A DNA stretch of 64,000 nt from Paenibacillus sp. RUD330 (GTDB lineage: Bacteria; Bacillota; Bacilli; Paenibacillales; Paenibacillaceae). Below the pieces are notes generated by a model. It was given only the letters and a program-made list of their open reading frames with translations, had not been told where the DNA came from and made no database searches. Shown piece after piece: positions 51,786 through 60,524 of the stretch (its first letter is position 1; each line of letters starts with the position of its first letter). The stretch spans positions 4,644,001 to 4,708,000 of the forward strand of contig NZ_CP022655.2 in NCBI RefSeq assembly GCF_002243345.2. The letters run 5' to 3'. Made by a program: the position numbers and the translations under genes.

Positions 51786-52901
51786 TCAGCTGTACGTGAC
51801 ATGCCCCTCAAGCGAAGGATCGAGCGGCATGACATGCCAGAACGTCTTGCCCGGCACGAAGCTCAGCTCCCGCCCGTCCTTCACGAGGCGGAACGAGCCG
51901 TCCGAGCCCCGCTTCCACTGCGCCTCCATGACCTGCCCGCGCTGGATGAGCAGCGCCGGCCCTCCATCCTTCAGGCCGACCTCCAGCCGTCCATAATCGT
52001 CGTACGCCCGGTGCTTGGCCCCGATGACGACCAGATTGGCGGCGGAGAGCTGCTCCTTGGTCTCCCGGTCCTCATGCGGCTTGCCGTCGATGAAGCGCTT
52101 GTACGTTGCCGAGCCGGCATCGTACTCATAGGCAACCTTGTAATTCTGCAGCTGGAACTTCAGCTCCACGGAGGTGGCCGCAGGAGAGGCGGCATCCACC
52201 GCAGGGCTCGAGGAGAAGGTATAGGAAGGCCCTCCCGCCGACTTCAGATAGCCCTTGCGCTCGGCGATCTTCGTGATCTTCTCCAGATCGGTGTACAGGT
52301 TATGCGGCGCCTTGCGCGTCTTGTCCCGCCAGTAGTAGCCGCCCGCATTGGATATCTCGTCGAGATACGGCTTGCCCTGATGCTGCAGGATATCGTAGGC
52401 GTCCGTGCTCGCGCCCGCATGCGTGAGGACGCCGTGGAAAGACTCTCCGATCTCGATCAGATAGGGCCGGATGCTGCGGACGGGGCCGACGGCTCCGTTG
52501 TACCCGGCGTCGCTCTGGAAGACGGCGATCAGCCTTGTGATTCCGCCTTCGGCGAGCACCTCCCACAGCATGTCCGCATGGGTCAGCCCGCTCTGGGGGC
52601 GAGCCGCGGAGAAGTTGTTGACCATGACCGTATACGGCCTTTCCGTCAGGGCGGCTCCGTCCGCCAGCGGCAGCCCCGTCAGCGGCGCGGCCGGTCCGGC
52701 CTGCTCCGGCGGAGCGGAAGGGCTCGGCTCCGGCGACGGGCTCTCCGGGGCGGGCGCCGATGTCGGCGCCGCCGTCGGCTGCACCGAGGCGGGAGAGCCG
52801 CATCCGCCGAGCAGCAAGCCGGCGGCCAGCAGCAGCGCTGCCGCCGTCTTGAAGCGCCTGGGACGGGGCAGCAAGCCGGGGCTCCGCAGTTCCATGTGCA
52901 T
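51786..52901 (-). CDS. DUF3048 lipoprotein (YerB-like)
   Basis: A 371-residue lipoprotein. A signal segment AAALLLAAGLLLGGCGS with lipobox Cys near 34 is followed by a Pro/Ala/Ser linker of about 50 residues. DUF3048 begins PLTGLPL and VMVNNFSAARPQSGLTHADM, continues with TRLIAVFQS and GPVRSIRPYLIEI, and a C-terminal part (EVGLKDGGPALLIQRGQ) follows. ATG at 52901 lies after GGAGGAGG. Function of the family is unknown; it resembles a cell-surface protein. It is divergent from the germination operon. Confidence 0.9.
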   Translation of the reverse strand: MHMELRSPGLLPRPRRFKTAAALLLAAGLLLGGCGSPASVQPTAAPTSAPAPESPSPEPSPSAPPEQAGPAAPLTGLPLADGAALTERPYTVMVNNFSAARPQSGLTHADMLWEVLAEGGITRLIAVFQSDAGYNGAVGPVRSIRPYLIEIGESFHGVLTHAGASTDAYDILQHQGKPYLDEISNAGGYYWRDKTRKAPHNLYTDLEKITKIAERKGYLKSAGGPSYTFSSSPAVDAASPAATSVELKFQLQNYKVAYEYDAGSATYKRFIDGKPHEDRETKEQLSAANLVVIGAKHRAYDDYGRLEVGLKDGGPALLIQRGQVMEAQWKRGSDGSFRLVKDGRELSFVPGKTFWHVMPLDPSLEGHVTYS

Positions 52902-53084
52902 ATCCAGATGTTCCTCCTCCAATATCCATAGGTTGGCAGTTATGTCCATTTAAGCATACTTGCCGCCGCTTGTCTCCCGCCGGACTTCGGATAGAGGAGG
53001 AAAAAGTGGATCATACTACCAATTGCCATCATGATTTCCATCCCGGAAGGGGATGTCAATTCGGACAGGAAAGCGGTGCGACTC

Positions 53085-54206
53085 ATGAATCCCGGCTCGC
53101 ATATTCGAACCATCGGCATCTGGACCAGCCTCTCTCTCGCCCTGCTGAGCAGCGGGGCTGTCGCCAACATCATCGTTCCGCCTTATATCCTCAGCCTGGC
53201 GCGGAACGACGCCTGGGTATCCGTGCTCGCGGCGGTTCCCGCCGGGCTACTCTGGGCGACAGGCGCCTGGTATGTCGTGAAGCGCCTCGACGGCCGCTCT
53301 CTGGAATCGTGGCTCCAGCAGACGCTCGGCTCCTTCTTCTCCTGGGCATTCCGGCTCCTGGCCGTTCTGGCGCTGTTCCTGCAGGCGTCCACGACGATGT
53401 GGGAGACCGGCCATATCGCTGTCCGCAGCTACATGGCGAACATGCCGCTCCTTCTGATCGCCGGCTCGATGGTCTTGCTCTGCGCCTTCTCGGCTATGAG
53501 CGGCCTGCGCGCCATCGGACTCACGAGCGTCATTCTCATCCCGATCGCGATCGTGCTGGACGCGCTGCTGCTCATGCTCAACCGGCCGAACCAGGATTAC
53601 CGCCAGCTGTTTCCCGTTCTCCAGCACGGCTACGCTCCTATGCTGACCGGCGCCGGTCTTGCGCTCGTCTCCATGATGGAGATCTGGACGCTGATCTGGA
53701 TGCAGCAGGAAGTCAAGGGAACGTTCCGGTGGCATCACTTCGCCTTCAGCGCCCTCTTCCTGGCCTGGCTCTCTCTCATTCCGATCATCTCGGCCATCAC
53801 CGTATTCGGGCCCATAGAGGCCGTCCGTCTGCGCAATCCGGTGCTGGAGGTATGGCGCGTCGTCTCGCTGGGCAGAACCATCGAGCATATCGATCTGTTC
53901 GCCATCGTACAGCGGATTTCCAGCGGCTTCGCCCGCATTTCCCTTGAATTCTATCTCATGGTCCGGCTTCTCGGCTTCAAATCCCTCCAAGGCCGGAGCT
54001 GGGCGATGGCGGCCATCTCGGCTGCCGTGCTGGCCATCGCGGTGTGGCCGATTCCGGACACGGCCGTCATCCGGTACATGACCTACGTCCAATATCCGTT
54101 CTTCCTCGCCGGAGGCGTGCTCATGGTCTCGTTCCTCGCCGCCGTGCTGGGATGGACAGGCAGCGGGAAAAAAGGAAACAAGGAAACGGAGGCTGCCGAA
54201 TCATGA
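53085..54206 (+). CDS. Spore germination permease, GerAB/GerKB family
   Basis: A 373-residue inner-membrane protein with about ten helices and an amino-acid-permease fold. It starts near IGIWTSLSLALLSSGAVANI and shows the expected SLARNDAWVSVLAAVPAGLL part. It is the nutrient-binding B subunit of a germinant receptor. The start is uncertain: ATG at 53085, GTG at 53076 and ATG at 53031 are in frame and no ribosome site is strong. It overlaps the next gene by four bases (ATGA), so the three subunits are coupled. Confidence 0.9.
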   Translation: MNPGSHIRTIGIWTSLSLALLSSGAVANIIVPPYILSLARNDAWVSVLAAVPAGLLWATGAWYVVKRLDGRSLESWLQQTLGSFFSWAFRLLAVLALFLQASTTMWETGHIAVRSYMANMPLLLIAGSMVLLCAFSAMSGLRAIGLTSVILIPIAIVLDALLLMLNRPNQDYRQLFPVLQHGYAPMLTGAGLALVSMMEIWTLIWMQQEVKGTFRWHHFAFSALFLAWLSLIPIISAITVFGPIEAVRLRNPVLEVWRVVSLGRTIEHIDLFAIVQRISSGFARISLEFYLMVRLLGFKSLQGRSWAMAAISAAVLAIAVWPIPDTAVIRYMTYVQYPFFLAGGVLMVSFLAAVLGWTGSGKKGNKETEAAES

Positions 54207-55855
54207 ACGCAAAGGTGCAGGAAGCCTTCCCGAGCTATGAAGCTCTCTCGAAATGGTATGCCGGCAATGATGATGTGGCCGTTCTGCGGTTTCCCCATCC
54301 GCAACCGCAGCCGCAAGGCGATCTCGCCGCAGCGAGCGTCGGGGCTTCTTCTGTGGCCAAGAACGATGCCGAGCCGGAAAGGACCGCTCCTCTCCCGAGC
54401 TCGGTTATGGAGACCGACACGGCAAGCCGCTCGGAATCAATAGCCGGCTCCAAAAGCAGCGTGGCTGCCGATACCGGCTCGGGTGGCCCCCAGCTGCTGC
54501 TTCTCTACTGCAGCTCGATGGCGGATGTGCGGCTGCAGAACCGCATCCTTCCGCAAGCCCGGGCCGGCTTGCCGCAACGCCTGCAGGCCGCGGCAGGAGA
54601 CCGGCAGGAAGACATGCCGGACGGCTGGAAGCCGCTTGAGCATCCGGGCAGCTCCGGCGATTCGGGGATCGGCTGGCAGGCGCTGCTGAACAGCCTCATT
54701 TTCCAGGCGGAAGCCATTCTCCTCGATCCCGTCTCCCGGCAGGCCTGGTCCGCGCTTGCGGGCAGCATCCCGGGACGCACGCCTTCCGAGGCGGCGACGG
54801 AGGTGTCGGTCCGCGGTCCCAAGGACGGCTTCGTCGAGCAGATCGAGGTCAATACTGCGCTCATCCGCTTCCGCCTCCGCTCCCCGGCTCTGAAATGCGA
54901 GCATCTCTGGATCGGCGACCGGTCCCGCACCAAGGTCGCCATCCTGTACGAGAGCTCCATCGCCAACCCGGCTCTCTCCGACGGCATCCGGAGCAGGCTG
55001 CTGCAGCTGAAGGTCGACGACGTCGGCTCGGTGCGCCAGCTGCAGGACCTGCTCGTCGGGAAATCCTGGACTCTCGTGCCGCTGTCCACGTACACCGGGA
55101 GGCCGGACTTCGCGGTGGAATGCCTCATGAACGGGCGGGTCGTCATCATGCTCGAGGGCAATCCGACGGTCATCGTCGCTCCCGCCAATCTGTTCCTCCT
55201 GATGAAGGCGGCCGAGGATGTCCAATCCAATTACATGTACGTCAATTTCACCCGGCTGCTGCGCTATGTCTGCCTGTTCATCTCCGCTTTCCTGCCGGGG
55301 TTGTATGTGGCCTTGGCGCTGTTCCATGTGGATCAGATTCCGTTCAGCCTGCTTGCGACGATCCTGAACGCCAGGCGCGGCCTGCCGCTCAACGTGGAGC
55401 AGGAGATGATCCTCGCCCTGCTGCTGATCGAAATATTCCGCGAAGCCGGCGCCCGCCTGCCCGGCGCGATCGGCCAGACGCTGACCGTCGTCGGCGGCCT
55501 GATCATCGGGGATGCCGCCGTCCGCTCCGGCCTCGTCTCCCCCGTCATGATCGTCATCGCCGCCATGACATTCGTCGCAGGCTCCACGCTGGTCAACCAG
55601 AGCCTTTCCGGGGCTGTGACGCTGATCCGCTTCTACTGCTTCGTCTGTTCCGCCATGCTCGGCATCTTCGGCTTCATGCTGGCGGTGATCAGTGTCGCCG
55701 TTTACCTCGCGCGCCTGGAGTCGTTCGGCGTTCCGTTCCTGGCTCCGCTGTCGCCGATGCGTCCGAAGGATCTGCTGACGGGGCTGTTTATCCTCCCGTT
55801 CCGGCGCAAGCCCGAGCGGCCGGGCTATCTCGACGTCCAGGACCCGTTCAAATGA
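54203..55855 (+). CDS. Spore germination protein, GerAA/GerKA family
   Basis: A 550-residue membrane protein, the A subunit of the receptor. The N-terminal soluble domain (about 1-350) carries an unusually long Ala/Ser/Gln-rich insertion at about 30-95; then PTVIVAPANLFLLMKAAEDV and four to five membrane helices follow, ending PLSPMRPKDLLTGLF. A-subunits oligomerise into a channel for ions released at germination. Start is ATG overlapping the permease stop; the frame stays open upstream but is not coding. It overlaps the C-subunit start by four bases. Confidence 0.92.
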   Translation: MNAKVQEAFPSYEALSKWYAGNDDVAVLRFPHPQPQPQGDLAAASVGASSVAKNDAEPERTAPLPSSVMETDTASRSESIAGSKSSVAADTGSGGPQLLLLYCSSMADVRLQNRILPQARAGLPQRLQAAAGDRQEDMPDGWKPLEHPGSSGDSGIGWQALLNSLIFQAEAILLDPVSRQAWSALAGSIPGRTPSEAATEVSVRGPKDGFVEQIEVNTALIRFRLRSPALKCEHLWIGDRSRTKVAILYESSIANPALSDGIRSRLLQLKVDDVGSVRQLQDLLVGKSWTLVPLSTYTGRPDFAVECLMNGRVVIMLEGNPTVIVAPANLFLLMKAAEDVQSNYMYVNFTRLLRYVCLFISAFLPGLYVALALFHVDQIPFSLLATILNARRGLPLNVEQEMILALLLIEIFREAGARLPGAIGQTLTVVGGLIIGDAAVRSGLVSPVMIVIAAMTFVAGSTLVNQSLSGAVTLIRFYCFVCSAMLGIFGFMLAVISVAVYLARLESFGVPFLAPLSPMRPKDLLTGLFILPFRRKPERPGYLDVQDPFK

Positions 55856-57021
55856 AGCTCTCCAGCCTGTCCCCGGCCATCCGCCTTGCTCCTGCGCTGC
55901 TTCTGCTTGCGCTGACTGCGGGCTGCTTCAAGAGCGAGATCTCCGCCAACCTGATGTTCGTCAAAGCCGTCGGCATCGACTACGACGAGGAGAGCAAGGA
56001 CTACACCGTCTATGTCCAGATGCTGGACTTCAGCAACGAAGCCAAGCGGGAGAGCGCGCCGGGATCGGAGAACGCGACTCCGATCTGGACCGGCAAAGGC
56101 AAGGCGAAGGACATCAACATGGCCTTCAGCCAAATGTACGAGTCGTCCCAGATGCGGATGAGCTTCACCCATGTATCGGCTCTGCTGCTGTCCCGGAAAG
56201 CCAAGGAGCATATGACCAGCTATGATTACCGCGAGGTTCTAGGAGCTCACCCCGAGGTGCGGTTCAACATCTGGATCTACGGCACGCAGGAATCGCTGGA
56301 GGATATATTCACGGCCAAGGGCTTCTTCAACCTGTCCGACACGACAACGCTGCTGCATATGCCGGAGGAGAGCTACAAGCAGCAATCCCTGATCCAACCT
56401 GTATATCTGTTCCGGTTCCTGCGGGAGGTGAACCATCCGGCTCTTACCGCTTACGTGCCGGAGCTGTCTTTGGACAAGAAGAGCTGGAAGCTGATGGAGA
56501 AGCCGAGCTCAAAGATGAAAGTCGACGGGGCTTGCTTCTATCGCGGAGGAAAATTCGCCGGGATGCTGACCGAGGAGCAGCTGGAGGGCTGGACCTGGAT
56601 GAACCCCAACATGAAGAACAAGCTGTTCATGGTGAAAAAAGGGGCGCTCGACCTCGGCACCGCCCATATGCAAGCTCCCAAGGTCAAGATCGGCCTGAAG
56701 CTCGATGCCCAGGGCCGCCCCCGGTATCACGCCCGCGTCAGCATCAAGGGCATCCAGCAGACGATGATGGAGCCGATTGCGATGAAGGAGATGGAGGAGT
56801 TCGCTGCCGGACAGATCAAGCGGCAGATCGAAGCGGTCTATCGGAACGCGCTGGCGATCGAAGCCGATCCTTTCGGCCTGGAGGAGATCATGTACCGCAA
56901 ACATCCCGGACGCTGGAAGCAGCTGACCCGGGATGGCAAGGAGTATATGCTGAGGAAAGATTCCTTCGATGTGGAAGTTGCCGTGGATTTGCAGACGTCG
57001 GGGAAATACAAGCCGCTGTGA
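55852..57021 (+). CDS. Spore germination lipoprotein, GerAC family
   Basis: A 389-residue lipoprotein, the C subunit. The signal LAPALLLLALTAGCFKSE has a lipobox Cys near 24. Early motif FVKAVGIDYDEESKDYTVYV and C-terminal IKRQIEAVYRNALAIEADPF (helix) with MYRKHPGRWK are family features. It completes a B-A-C ordered germinant-receptor operon with no extra gene. Convergent with the alpha/beta hydrolase gene 37 bases on. Confidence 0.92.
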   Translation: MKLSSLSPAIRLAPALLLLALTAGCFKSEISANLMFVKAVGIDYDEESKDYTVYVQMLDFSNEAKRESAPGSENATPIWTGKGKAKDINMAFSQMYESSQMRMSFTHVSALLLSRKAKEHMTSYDYREVLGAHPEVRFNIWIYGTQESLEDIFTAKGFFNLSDTTTLLHMPEESYKQQSLIQPVYLFRFLREVNHPALTAYVPELSLDKKSWKLMEKPSSKMKVDGACFYRGGKFAGMLTEEQLEGWTWMNPNMKNKLFMVKKGALDLGTAHMQAPKVKIGLKLDAQGRPRYHARVSIKGIQQTMMEPIAMKEMEEFAAGQIKRQIEAVYRNALAIEADPFGLEEIMYRKHPGRWKQLTRDGKEYMLRKDSFDVEVAVDLQTSGKYKPL

Positions 57022-57058
57022 GGCTCGGATGCTTCAGTGCCGCGGCTCCGCCATCCTC

Positions 57059-57880
57059 TCAGATGCTCCAGTGCTGCCACTCCTGCCGGCGGCCCTCCAG
57101 CTTCTCCAGCCAGTCGGCTGTCAGCCGGATCGCTTCCTCCTGATGGGCGCGGGTCGAATAGGTGTGGTCCGCCTGGAAAATGATCTCCTTGTCGCACAGC
57201 CCGTCGCCCCGGGTCCAGAAAACCTTCTGGTACAGGAAGCTGTAGTCGGCCGGGATGACATCGTCGCTCGTGCCGTGCACGAGCAGCACGTCGCCGCCGA
57301 AGCGGGACGCCGCCTGGAACGGCTGATGCTGCTGCAGCGAGTCGAAGAACACCGGCTCGAGCGTGTAGCCCGCATAATCCGTGGAGCCCTTGAGCACGGC
57401 TTCGTCGTAGCCTCCGCGTCCGACGATGCGGACGATGTCGTTGAACGGATAGCCGACGGAGGACCACATGACCAGTCTCGTCACCCTTTTGTCCTTGACC
57501 GCCGTATACAGGGCGACCGCTCCGCCGAGACTGTGGCCCAGCAGGGTGATCCGCTGCGGATCGACGCAGTCCATCGAGAGGATGTAATCAAGCGCGGTCC
57601 GGGTCTGCTCCACCATGGAATCGAAGCCGAGCGAGCCGTAGCTGCCGCCGCTCTCCCCGCAGCCGCCGTAGTCGAAGCGCAGCACATAGGAGCCCTGCGC
57701 CGCAAGCCGGCGGGCCGTCTTGACGAACAGCCGGTCCACGCCGATCCGGCTGCCGACGAAGCCGTGGCAGATCAGGACGGCGGGCTTGCGCTCCTCCCGC
57801 TCCGCTCCTCCTCCGGCAGGGTAATGCAAGGTAGCTGTCAGTTCCAGTCCGCCATGATGCAAAGTCAGCTGTTTTTCCAT
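57059..57880 (-). CDS. Alpha/beta hydrolase
   Basis: A 273-residue serine hydrolase. The oxyanion part ICHGFVG near 38-44, nucleophile motif GHSLGGAVAL near 110 (Ser112), catalytic Asp in LLVHGTSDDVIPADY near 206 and His in FQADHTYS near 239 are in canonical order. ATG at 57880 follows GGAG at five bases; the longer frame to 57925 lacks similarity. No lid domain or signal peptide. Substrate unknown, probably an esterase or acyl hydrolase. Confidence 0.9.
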   Translation of the reverse strand: MEKQLTLHHGGLELTATLHYPAGGGAEREERKPAVLICHGFVGSRIGVDRLFVKTARRLAAQGSYVLRFDYGGCGESGGSYGSLGFDSMVEQTRTALDYILSMDCVDPQRITLLGHSLGGAVALYTAVKDKRVTRLVMWSSVGYPFNDIVRIVGRGGYDEAVLKGSTDYAGYTLEPVFFDSLQQHQPFQAASRFGGDVLLVHGTSDDVIPADYSFLYQKVFWTRGDGLCDKEIIFQADHTYSTRAHQEEAIRLTADWLEKLEGRRQEWQHWSI

Positions 57881-58105
57881 ATGCGCTCCATCCTCTCTAT
57901 CAGGGTCCGATTCATTCATCCTCATAATTCCGACCGAATTAGTGAGTATTATCTGAGATCAGCTTAGCATCTCCCTCCGCCGTCTGTCAATGGAACGAGG
58001 CTGGCGGCCGGAACGCGGCAAAAAAGCCGCTCCGAATGGAACGGCTTGGCCGGTGCAACCCTATATGGCGTACAGACATGATCAAGAGACAGGAGAGAAG
58101 TCCAC

Positions 58106-58225
58106 ATGGAACAGCTCATCGATTGGATCGGGCGCCACTGGCTGGCTGCATTCCTGGCCGCAGCGCTGCTCGTGGCGCTCGGATTCGTATTCGTCAACCG
58201 CAAGTCGCTCTTCTACAAGGAATGA
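58106..58225 (+). CDS. Small single-pass membrane protein, 39 aa
   Basis: ATG after AGGAG at ten bases. The product is MEQLIDWIGRHWLAAFLAAA, then LLVALGFVFV as the rest of one membrane helix (about 12-30), and a basic tail NRKSLFYKE. It overlaps the 3' end of the histidine-kinase gene by 13 bases on the opposite strand. Small membrane proteins next to two-component systems sometimes modulate the kinase; that is speculation here. Confidence 0.55.
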   Translation: MEQLIDWIGRHWLAAFLAAALLVALGFVFVNRKSLFYKE

Positions 58226-59637
58226 GCCTCCTGCCTCTCGGCTCCGGCGCGGGCCGGCAGCAGAGGCAGGATGAGCTCGGCGGAGGTGCCGGATCCCGGC
58301 TCGCTCCGTAGCAGCAGCCGTCCGCCGTGCAGCTCGGCGATTTCCTGGCAGATGGCCAGCCCCAGACCGCTTCCCGAGCGGGATGAGCCGGCCTTGTAGA
58401 ACTTGTCGGTCACATGCGGCAGGTCCTCCGGCTCGATGCCGACCCCGGTATCCTCGACGCGCAGCACCGCCTCGTCGCCTTCGCGGGAGGACATGACGCG
58501 GATCGTTCCGCCGTGAGGGGTGAATTTGAAGGCGTTGTCGATCAGGTTGATCATCACCTGGCGCAGCCGGTTCGGATCGCCGGCTACATACAGCGGCTGC
58601 GGCTCCAGCAGGCTGATCAGGCGCACGCCGGTCTCCTCCTGCCGCACCGCAAGCTGCTGGACGCATTCGCGCACAGGCAGATTGAGGTCGAGCTCTTCTT
58701 CATGGAGATCCATGCTCTTGGAGCTCAGCTTGGAGAAATCGAGCAGATCCTCGACCAGCCCCGTCAGCCGCTCCGTCTCGCGGGAGATGATGGACAGCCC
58801 TTCGCGCAGCTCTTCCCTATCCGTATGGGGATCGGCGAGCGTCTCGCTCCAGCCCTTGATCGAGGTGAGCGGCGTCCGGAGCTCGTGGGATACGGAGGAA
58901 ATGAAGTCGTTCTTCAGCTTCTCCCGCTTGTTGAGCTCGACAGCGAGCGTATGGAGCGTGTCCGACAGCTGGCCGATCTCATTGCGCTTGCCGCTGCCGG
59001 AGATGCCGAGCGACCAGTCGCCATCCGCCATGCGGCGGGCTCTGCGGGTAAGCTCCCGGAGCGGCCGCACGATCAGGTTGGCCATCAGGACGCTGAGCAG
59101 CAGGAAAAGAGCGACGATGGCGGCGGCTGTCAATGCGGTCATCTGGAACAGACGCGCGACCATCGCGTCGACTTCCTTCAGCGAGGCGGAATAACGGATG
59201 ATCGCTATGATCCGGCCGTCCCGGTAGAGCGGCGAGGAGGCTGCGGCGATCCGCTCTCCGGTCGCGTCGTCCTTGCCGTACCAGGCCGTCGTATCTCCCG
59301 CCGCCGCGTGCACGACATCGGGCGTGCGGATCGTCCGGTTGTCGGAGATGCCGTCCGAATCCATGAACATGCGTCCGTCGGCCTGCAGCATCTGAATGCG
59401 GGGGTAGCCCTCGGTCATGTTCTGAAGCATGTAATCCGCCCGCTCGTTCGGCGTCATCCACTGCATGGAACGGGCGTGCAGCGTCATCGAGGACTCCACG
59501 CGCTGCTTCATCGCGCTGGAGGCGCTGCCGTAGTAATAGTTCCAGATAAGGGTCATGAACATGCCGCCGAGCACGAGCACGACGAGGAAGATGAGCAGGA
59601 AATAGCTGAGCACCATCTGGGTCCGGAGGCTTTTCAT
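58213..59637 (-). CDS. Membrane sensor histidine kinase
   Basis: A 474-residue kinase. Membrane helix 1 at about 10-32 (SYFLLIFLVVLVLGGMFMTL) and helix 2 at about 160-185 enclose an extracytoplasmic sensor of about 125 residues. HAMP follows (NLIVRPLRELTRRARRMADG), then HisKA with SSVSHELRTPLTSIKGW (phospho-His near 263), and the ATPase with NLIDNAFKFTPHGG (N box), VEDTGVGI and GSGLGLAI. ATG at 59637 overlaps the response-regulator stop by four bases. A cognate pair with the gene upstream. Signal unknown. Confidence 0.94.
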   Translation of the reverse strand: MKSLRTQMVLSYFLLIFLVVLVLGGMFMTLIWNYYYGSASSAMKQRVESSMTLHARSMQWMTPNERADYMLQNMTEGYPRIQMLQADGRMFMDSDGISDNRTIRTPDVVHAAAGDTTAWYGKDDATGERIAAASSPLYRDGRIIAIIRYSASLKEVDAMVARLFQMTALTAAAIVALFLLLSVLMANLIVRPLRELTRRARRMADGDWSLGISGSGKRNEIGQLSDTLHTLAVELNKREKLKNDFISSVSHELRTPLTSIKGWSETLADPHTDREELREGLSIISRETERLTGLVEDLLDFSKLSSKSMDLHEEELDLNLPVRECVQQLAVRQEETGVRLISLLEPQPLYVAGDPNRLRQVMINLIDNAFKFTPHGGTIRVMSSREGDEAVLRVEDTGVGIEPEDLPHVTDKFYKAGSSRSGSGLGLAICQEIAELHGGRLLLRSEPGSGTSAELILPLLPARAGAERQEAHSL

Positions 59638-60470
59638 GCTTCGCCCCGCTTCCAGCGGTAGCCGTAGCCCCATACCGTCTCGATGATCGCCGGCTCGGAA
59701 GGATTGCTCTCGATTTTCTGCCGGATGCGGCGGATGTTGACGTCGACGACCTTCAGATCCCCGACGTAATAACGTCCCCACACCTCGCTGAGAATCTCGT
59801 CCCGCGATACGCTCTGGCCGCATCTCTCCATGAGCAGCTTGACGAGCGTCCATTCGGTCGGCGTAAGCACGATCTCGCTTCCGTCCTTCCACAGCTTGTG
59901 GAGCCGCTCCGACAAGCGGAACGGACCGGCGGCGAGCATGTCGGCCGCTTCGGGCTCGAAGGACGCGGCCGCCTGCCCCCGGGAGAGAGAGGCCGATTCC
60001 TGGGCGCCGCCGGCAACCGGGCCCGCCGCGGCTTGGCCAGCCGGCCGCAAGGAGGCGTCGGCATCTCCGGATGCCGGCACGTGGCTGCCCGCCGCGGGAG
60101 CGGACAGGCGCAGCCGGCGGGAGAGCGAATGGATTCTCGCCATGAGCTCGCCGGGGCTGAACGGCTTGTGGATATAGTCGTCCGCGCCGAGCTCGAGGCC
60201 GCGGATCTTGTCCTCTTCCTGCGCCTTGGCCGTCAGCATGATGATGCCCATCGCCGGATAGGCTTCCCTCAGCGAGGCGCAGACGTCGAAGCCGCTCATG
60301 CCGGGCAGCATGACGTCAAGCAGCGCGATATCGACCGCTCCTTGCGACAGCACCAGCTCCAGAGCCTCTTCGCCGCTGCCGGCCTCCAGCATCTCCATGC
60401 CGCTGCGCTTCAGGTTGATGCGGACGAAGCCGCGGATCGCCTCTTCATCTTCCACCAGCAAGATTCTCAA
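59634..60470 (-). CDS. OmpR/PhoB-family response regulator with long linker
   Basis: A 278-residue regulator. The receiver (about 1-120) has the acid pocket VEDEE, phospho-Asp in ALLDVMLPGMSGFD near 53 and Lys in HKPFSPGEL. The winged-helix output domain (about 185-275) includes LTPTEWTLVKLLMERCGQ and VWGYGYRWK. Between them is an Ala/Gly/Ser/Pro-rich linker of about 60 residues, much longer than the usual 10-20, probably GC-driven expansion. TTG start after GGAGGAGAGG. Pairs with the histidine kinase. Confidence 0.93.
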   Translation of the reverse strand: MRILLVEDEEAIRGFVRINLKRSGMEMLEAGSGEEALELVLSQGAVDIALLDVMLPGMSGFDVCASLREAYPAMGIIMLTAKAQEEDKIRGLELGADDYIHKPFSPGELMARIHSLSRRLRLSAPAAGSHVPASGDADASLRPAGQAAAGPVAGGAQESASLSRGQAAASFEPEAADMLAAGPFRLSERLHKLWKDGSEIVLTPTEWTLVKLLMERCGQSVSRDEILSEVWGRYYVGDLKVVDVNIRRIRQKIESNPSEPAIIETVWGYGYRWKRGEA

Positions 60471-60524
60471 GCTTCCCTCTCCTCCTTTCCGCTTGAAATG
60501 GGAACCGTCCGTTCCATGGCATCG

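Noticed and set aside
58414-59661. Long plus-strand ORF opposite the histidine kinase
   Set aside because: Antisense shadow; the kinase motifs on the other strand are complete.
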